From the NCBI GenBank assembly GCA_004322325.1, contig SCTP01000190.1, forward strand, positions 1 through 27,646: a stretch of 27,646 bases of DNA, read 5' to 3'. Position 1 is the first letter of the stretch. The number at the start of each line of letters is the position of its first letter. The stretch is from Gammaproteobacteria bacterium (GTDB taxonomy: Bacteria > Pseudomonadota > Gammaproteobacteria > DSM-16500). Position numbers and translations under genes: made by a program. Under the pieces are notes generated by a model. The model searched no databases and was not told where the DNA came from. It worked only from the letters and a program-made list of their open reading frames with translations. Below, one piece after another: positions 24,294 through 27,646 of the stretch.

Positions 24294-24642
24294 ATATATT
24301 CCAGAACGTTTTGACGTTATTTTTCTCGATTTTGAACCTAAAAAAGGTAAGGAAATAGGAAAATATAGGCCCGCATTAGTTTTATCTTCTAAGGAATATA
24401 ATAAAAAAACAGGCCTACTTATTTGTTGCCCAATTAGCACCAGTATCAGAGGACACTTGAGCGAAGTCTTTGTGGATGGCCTCGAAAAACCCTCAGTTAT
24501 AGCTTCTAGCATTATTCAAACTTTATCTTGGCAAGAGCGAAAAGCAAAATTTATTAAAAAAGTCAGCAATGAAGTTTTTGAAGCTGTTTTACAGCGATTA
24601 TTACCTTTAGTTGGAGCTGATGAGTTTCTGGAGAGTAATTAA
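24286..24642 (+). CDS. MazF/PemK-type toxin
   Basis: A 118-residue endoribonuclease-type toxin. RFDVIFLDFEPKKGKEIGKYRPALVLSS and TGLLICCPISTSIRG are the conserved MazF/PemK strands, and PSVIASSIIQTLSW contains the third conserved block. The ATG at 24286 gives MNKYIPERFD and overlaps mazE, as usual in these operons; the in-frame start at 24256 would reach further into mazE and is less likely. MazF cuts mRNA at short sequences and is neutralised by MazE. It converges on the AAA ATPase gene with 22 bases between stops. Confidence 0.9.
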   Translation: MNKYIPERFDVIFLDFEPKKGKEIGKYRPALVLSSKEYNKKTGLLICCPISTSIRGHLSEVFVDGLEKPSVIASSIIQTLSWQERKAKFIKKVSNEVFEAVLQRLLPLVGADEFLESN

Positions 24643-24664
24643 AATAAAATTCTCATGAACAATA

Positions 24665-25810
24665 CTAAAAATCTTTGTCATTAAAATACAACCTTAATGC
24701 CGCCGCCATTAATGGATCAATAAAGTGATATTCGCCATTTGTCTTTCTTTCTATATAATCCCGTTGTTCAAGTATTTTAAGCGCCTCAACAACAGAAGAA
24801 CTGGTCATATAAATTTTATTTAAAAATACCTTACCTGTTAATTCTCTGGTATGCCCTTCCGTGATTGCAATAAGAATCTTCCTTTGTCCCGCACTTAATG
24901 TAGATAATTCTCTTGCGATTTCTTGGCGCTCTTCTGTCACCATATTGATCCAATAAATCCGCGCATCTTCCGATGAAGGAGCACGTTTGAGATCAGACTC
25001 CCAAAGCCGCAGACATAATCCATTCATATAAAAGGGATGTCTTTCTGTAAGAGTAAATAAAGCTTCTAAGACAGAATCATCTAAATTAGAATTCCACCGT
25101 TTCCGCGCTAATTTATTGATATGCTTTCTGTAATGCTGCTCGTCTATTCTATCCAAAACAATCCTATCACATAACTTATATAACGGCCTTGCTTTATCGT
25201 AAAACATTCTTGCTAGTAAATGACGATTACTTCCTGAAAAAACAAAAGAAAGATAATGTGTTTGTTGGGCAACATGCCTCAATGCGCCTTCAATTCCTTT
25301 ACCTTCAGCAACCTCACCTATTTCTTGAATTTCGTCAAGAAAAAATACAGCCTGCTTATTTTTCTTGCTCAACAAATCTTCCAAAGCTTGCAATGCTTCC
25401 ATAATAGTAGTTGCTGGATCATTGCTACCCTCAGGAATAAGCGCAATGTTAACGCCCTGGGTACCTACCGTCCATTTTGCACTTGTTTTTTTAAAATACT
25501 GACGAATAATTTCCAGCACCTGCTCTATCGGTGTATTTATTTCACTAATGATTTTCTTAACTCCCGCCAATATCTGCTGCTCAACTCGTTTAGCATCCAC
25601 TGCAACAAATAGATCAGCTTCTCCAAAAAGAATAGGCAACTCATCGACAGCATATTTTACTAAGCTTGTTTTCCCATACCGTCTGGGTGACATGATTAAA
25701 GTATGTTGCCGCGATTTAATATTTGCGATCAATCTGTTTCGTTCATTTTCTCTATTGCAAAAAGCATTACCTTTTGCGATTCCTCGCGGGAAATAAATCT
25801 CATAACTCAT
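24665..25810 (-). CDS. AAA ATPase with C-terminal winged helix (PF01637-like), behind palindrome array
   Basis: A 381-residue ATPase. Walker A is SPRRYGKT (41-48), Walker B is AVFFLDEIQE (154-163, D159/E160), and a sensor-like FVFSGSNR lies near 189-196. The C-terminal part (LSAGQRKILIAITEG...MTSSSVVEALKILEQRDYIE) is a winged-helix domain. The PRRYGKTSL loop and overall form fit the archaeal-type ATPase class (PF01637), related to but distinct from the DUF4143 ATPase at 3873. There is no strong ribosome binding site. The upstream DNA is the palindrome array at 25846-25895. Function is unknown; these proteins are often found in accessory DNA. Confidence 0.85.
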   Translation of the reverse strand: MSYEIYFPRGIAKGNAFCNRENERNRLIANIKSRQHTLIMSPRRYGKTSLVKYAVDELPILFGEADLFVAVDAKRVEQQILAGVKKIISEINTPIEQVLEIIRQYFKKTSAKWTVGTQGVNIALIPEGSNDPATTIMEALQALEDLLSKKNKQAVFFLDEIQEIGEVAEGKGIEGALRHVAQQTHYLSFVFSGSNRHLLARMFYDKARPLYKLCDRIVLDRIDEQHYRKHINKLARKRWNSNLDDSVLEALFTLTERHPFYMNGLCLRLWESDLKRAPSSEDARIYWINMVTEERQEIARELSTLSAGQRKILIAITEGHTRELTGKVFLNKIYMTSSSVVEALKILEQRDYIERKTNGEYHFIDPLMAAALRLYFNDKDF

Positions 25811-25845
25811 GGGAGTATCACTTTCTAATAAGGTAGGTAAATTAT

Positions 25846-25895
25846 AACTCGTCGATCACCGACTCGGCAATCACCGAGTCGGCACTTACCGAGTT
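25846..25895. repeat. Array of interlocking palindromic half-sites upstream of the ATPase gene
   Basis: Four related sites spaced 15 bases apart: AACTCG (25846), CCGACTCGG (25859), CCGAGTCGG (25874) and CCGAGTT (25889). The whole 50 bases is nearly its own reverse complement, and the two central 9-mers are exact inverted repeats. It lies in the 91-base gap between the MFS stop and the ATPase start, 36 bases from the latter, so it should overlap the ATPase promoter and could also fold in the MFS transcript as a terminator-like hairpin. No copy is seen on the other side of the gene. Confidence 0.88.
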
Positions 25896-25901
25896 AAATT
25901 A

Positions 25902-27335
25902 TTAGTCTTTTAAAAACAAAGACTTATCTTTATCCTTGGGCGCCACCTGCACCGGCGACTTCAACATCTGCTGTCCATCTTGCGGCTTTAAGCGCAAAAA
26001 GATAAACATCGAGAAAAACGTCAACACCCCTAACGCCAGAAAAGTTTGATGAAATACCGTCGGCGTCAACAAAAACCGCCCCGCCTCTGCCGGCGAAAAA
26101 TACCGCAGCAACAACGCACTAACCGCCACTCCCAAGCTTTGGGCTATTTGCTGCATGGTGCTAACAATGCTCGTGGCTGCACTCATATCATCCGCTGATA
26201 ATTCCGCATAGCCGAGAGAATTCATCCCACTATACTGCAATGAAATTAATAACCCAAAAATAAACGTGAAAATAGCAATCAAATAAGCCGGTGTCGCTGC
26301 ATCAATCTGCCTAAACATCAATAATGAAAAACTAACCAGTACCGTATTTAATAATAATAAACGCTTATACCCGGTAAAACGTAAAATAGGCAAAGAAATA
26401 GCTTTAATCGCTAAAATACCTAATGCAATCGGCACTAATAATAACCCCGATAATTGCGCTGAATATCCCAACCCAACTTGCAATAATAAGGGTAATAAAA
26501 ATGGTACCCCGCCAAAACTTAAGCGCGATAATAAATTACCCATCACCGAAATTTGAAAGGTTCGAATGCGGAATAAAGCAACATTCACAATAGGGTGCTG
26601 TTGCTTGCGTGAATAGAGAAAATAACTCATCAGCATGAAAATGGAAAGAAACATGATCAAGAAAGCGGTACTTTCATTAGCCGTGGATTCACTTAAATCT
26701 GATAAAGAAAACGTTAATGCCGCTAAACCGCCACCAAATAAAACAAATCCCACCATATCAAATGGACGCACTTTTCGCGACGCTGTATCTTTTAACCAAT
26801 AAATAGCTAAGCCAATCGCCAACAACCCCACTGGAATATTCACCCAGAAAATCCAATGCCACGATAAATGATCCGTAATAAACCCACCTGCGAGCGGCCC
26901 TAACATCACCCCGACTGAGACCACCATAATCACCCGATTCATCGCATCCACTAACTCGTGACGTTGAAACGTATATAAAATAATTAAACGACCCAAAGGC
27001 AGCATTAACGCCCCACCTAAGCCTTGAATACTGCGCGCAATTACTAACTCAAATAAACTATGCGCATAACCGCACCACAGCGAACTGACGGTGAAAAGCG
27101 CTAATGCAGCAATAATAACGCGCTTAATCCCCCACTTATCTGCAATCCATCCGCTAATGGGAATAAAAATCGCTAAACTTAACAAGTAACTGATTAACGC
27201 AATTTTTAAATCCACCGGATTAACCTGCAAGCTACGCGCCATCGCAGGAATAGCTGTATTGATGATGGTGGTGTCAAGCGCATCCATGAATAAAGCCAGA
27301 GAAACAATGAATGCAATAATTCTTTTTTCTAGCAT
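25902..27335 (-). CDS. MFS transporter, DHA2 family (MdtD/EmrB-like)
   Basis: A 477-residue inner-membrane proton-drug antiporter type protein. The first helix ends LDTTIINTAIPAM (family motif), motif A is GWIADKWGIKRV, and motif C is GPLAGGFITDHLSWHWIF. About 13-14 helices can be seen. The substrate cannot be told. It starts 4 bases after the gspF stop on the same strand, so it is probably in the gspF transcript, which is unusual for a transporter of this kind. Confidence 0.9.
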   Translation of the reverse strand: MLEKRIIAFIVSLALFMDALDTTIINTAIPAMARSLQVNPVDLKIALISYLLSLAIFIPISGWIADKWGIKRVIIAALALFTVSSLWCGYAHSLFELVIARSIQGLGGALMLPLGRLIILYTFQRHELVDAMNRVIMVVSVGVMLGPLAGGFITDHLSWHWIFWVNIPVGLLAIGLAIYWLKDTASRKVRPFDMVGFVLFGGGLAALTFSLSDLSESTANESTAFLIMFLSIFMLMSYFLYSRKQQHPIVNVALFRIRTFQISVMGNLLSRLSFGGVPFLLPLLLQVGLGYSAQLSGLLLVPIALGILAIKAISLPILRFTGYKRLLLLNTVLVSFSLLMFRQIDAATPAYLIAIFTFIFGLLISLQYSGMNSLGYAELSADDMSAATSIVSTMQQIAQSLGVAVSALLLRYFSPAEAGRFLLTPTVFHQTFLALGVLTFFSMFIFLRLKPQDGQQMLKSPVQVAPKDKDKSLFLKD

Positions 27336-27339
27336 GGCA

Positions 27340-27646
27340 TCAACCTGTAAATTGATTCAGTTGGAAAATCGGTAACAATACAGCCAATACAATAAATAAT
27401 ACTATCATGCCCATTATCAAAATAATCGCTGGCTCAAATAAGGCTAATGCCACATCAATTAAACGCGTAATATCATTTTCTTGATGCTGCGCCACACGCT
27501 CGAGCATGCCTTCAATTTGACCACTGCTTTCACCGCTTGCAATCATGTGTACACTCATGGGCGAAAAAAAAGTCGTGTGCTTTAAGGCAAGATAAATCGC
27601 TGCCCCTTCACGCACACGTTGTACTGCTTCTTCCACTGCCTGGCGA
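27340..27646 (-). CDS. gspF: Type II secretion platform protein GspF, C-terminal part (runs off the window)
   Basis: The C-terminal approximately 102 residues; the frame continues beyond the right edge. REGAAIYLALKHTTFFSPMSVHMIASGESSGQIEGMLERVA in pieces, followed by LALFEPAIILIMGMIVLFIVLAVLLPIFQLNQ, is the highly conserved end of GspF/PilC family proteins, and the closing LNQF favours GspF over PilC. It forms the inner-membrane platform with GspC, L and M. Confidence 0.93.
   Translation of the reverse strand, partial: RQAVEEAVQRVREGAAIYLALKHTTFFSPMSVHMIASGESSGQIEGMLERVAQHQENDITRLIDVALALFEPAIILIMGMIVLFIVLAVLLPIFQLNQFTG

Noticed and set aside
24640..24664. Second copy of the CCGAGTCGG block downstream of the second ATPase
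   Set aside because: The short gap to mazF contains no such sequence, so the second ATPase is not bounded on both sides.
25846..25895. CRISPR array or tandem minisatellite
   Set aside because: The 15-base units are alternating palindromic half-sites with spacers of six to seven bases, too short for CRISPR.

Overview
The window reads as a chromosomal segment of a gammaproteobacterium of the Legionellales (Coxiella/Legionella-like). The main evidence is an icmX-icmW pair of the Dot/Icm (type IVB) secretion system at the left edge, a type II secretion (T2SS) locus on the right, and a GacA/LetA-type control site in front of a likely Rsm-class small RNA. Base composition leans to AT, with two long, still more AT-rich ORFs that look like lineage-specific proteins or possible effectors. 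The species cannot be named from the sequence alone.

Layout. (1) 1-2230, plus strand: the tail of an unidentified ORF, a secreted Pro/Ser/Asn-rich protein, icmX, icmW and a one-TM protein resembling CydP. (2) 2294-5087, accessory DNA: a coiled-coil/TM-hairpin ORF, a REP-like hairpin, a small minus-strand gene behind a structured Ash/C4-like phage leader, and a DUF4143-type ATPase gene enclosed by about 59-bp inverted repeats that end at the yicC stop codon. (3) 5088-6438, minus strand: an FtsN-like membrane protein lacking a SPOR domain, then yicC. (4) 6518-6874, plus strand: a perfect TGTAAG-N6-CTTACA box, a -10 element about 200 bp downstream, and a transcript with four ANGGAN motifs and a rho-independent terminator. 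(5) 6924-15748, minus strand: a tightly packed series hemE-dsbD-gshA-gshB-dprA-smg-topA. (6) 15785-18116, plus strand: gspC, a Sel1-type lipoprotein gene, and a long AT-rich ORF. (7) 18121-22383, minus strand: gspG-H-I-J-K-L-M. (8) 22535-24642, plus strand: two unknown genes, yhbY and a mazEF-type toxin-antitoxin pair. (9) 24665-27646, minus strand: the end of gspF, a DHA2-family MFS transporter and a second AAA ATPase whose upstream DNA is an array of interlocking palindromes.

How the parts relate. The T2SS genes are spread over three blocks (gspF; gspG-M; gspC) separated by accessory genes. The pseudopilins G-K, assembly-platform proteins F, L and M, and GspC are all recognisable. IcmX and IcmW belong to a second secretion machine. 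The predicted sRNA would titrate CsrA/RsmA, which in Legionella controls the switch to the transmissive, effector-secreting state, so it could regulate this machinery. The most unusual items are the inverted-repeat-bounded ATPase cassette, the Rsm-type sRNA with its control box, and the palindrome array before the second ATPase.
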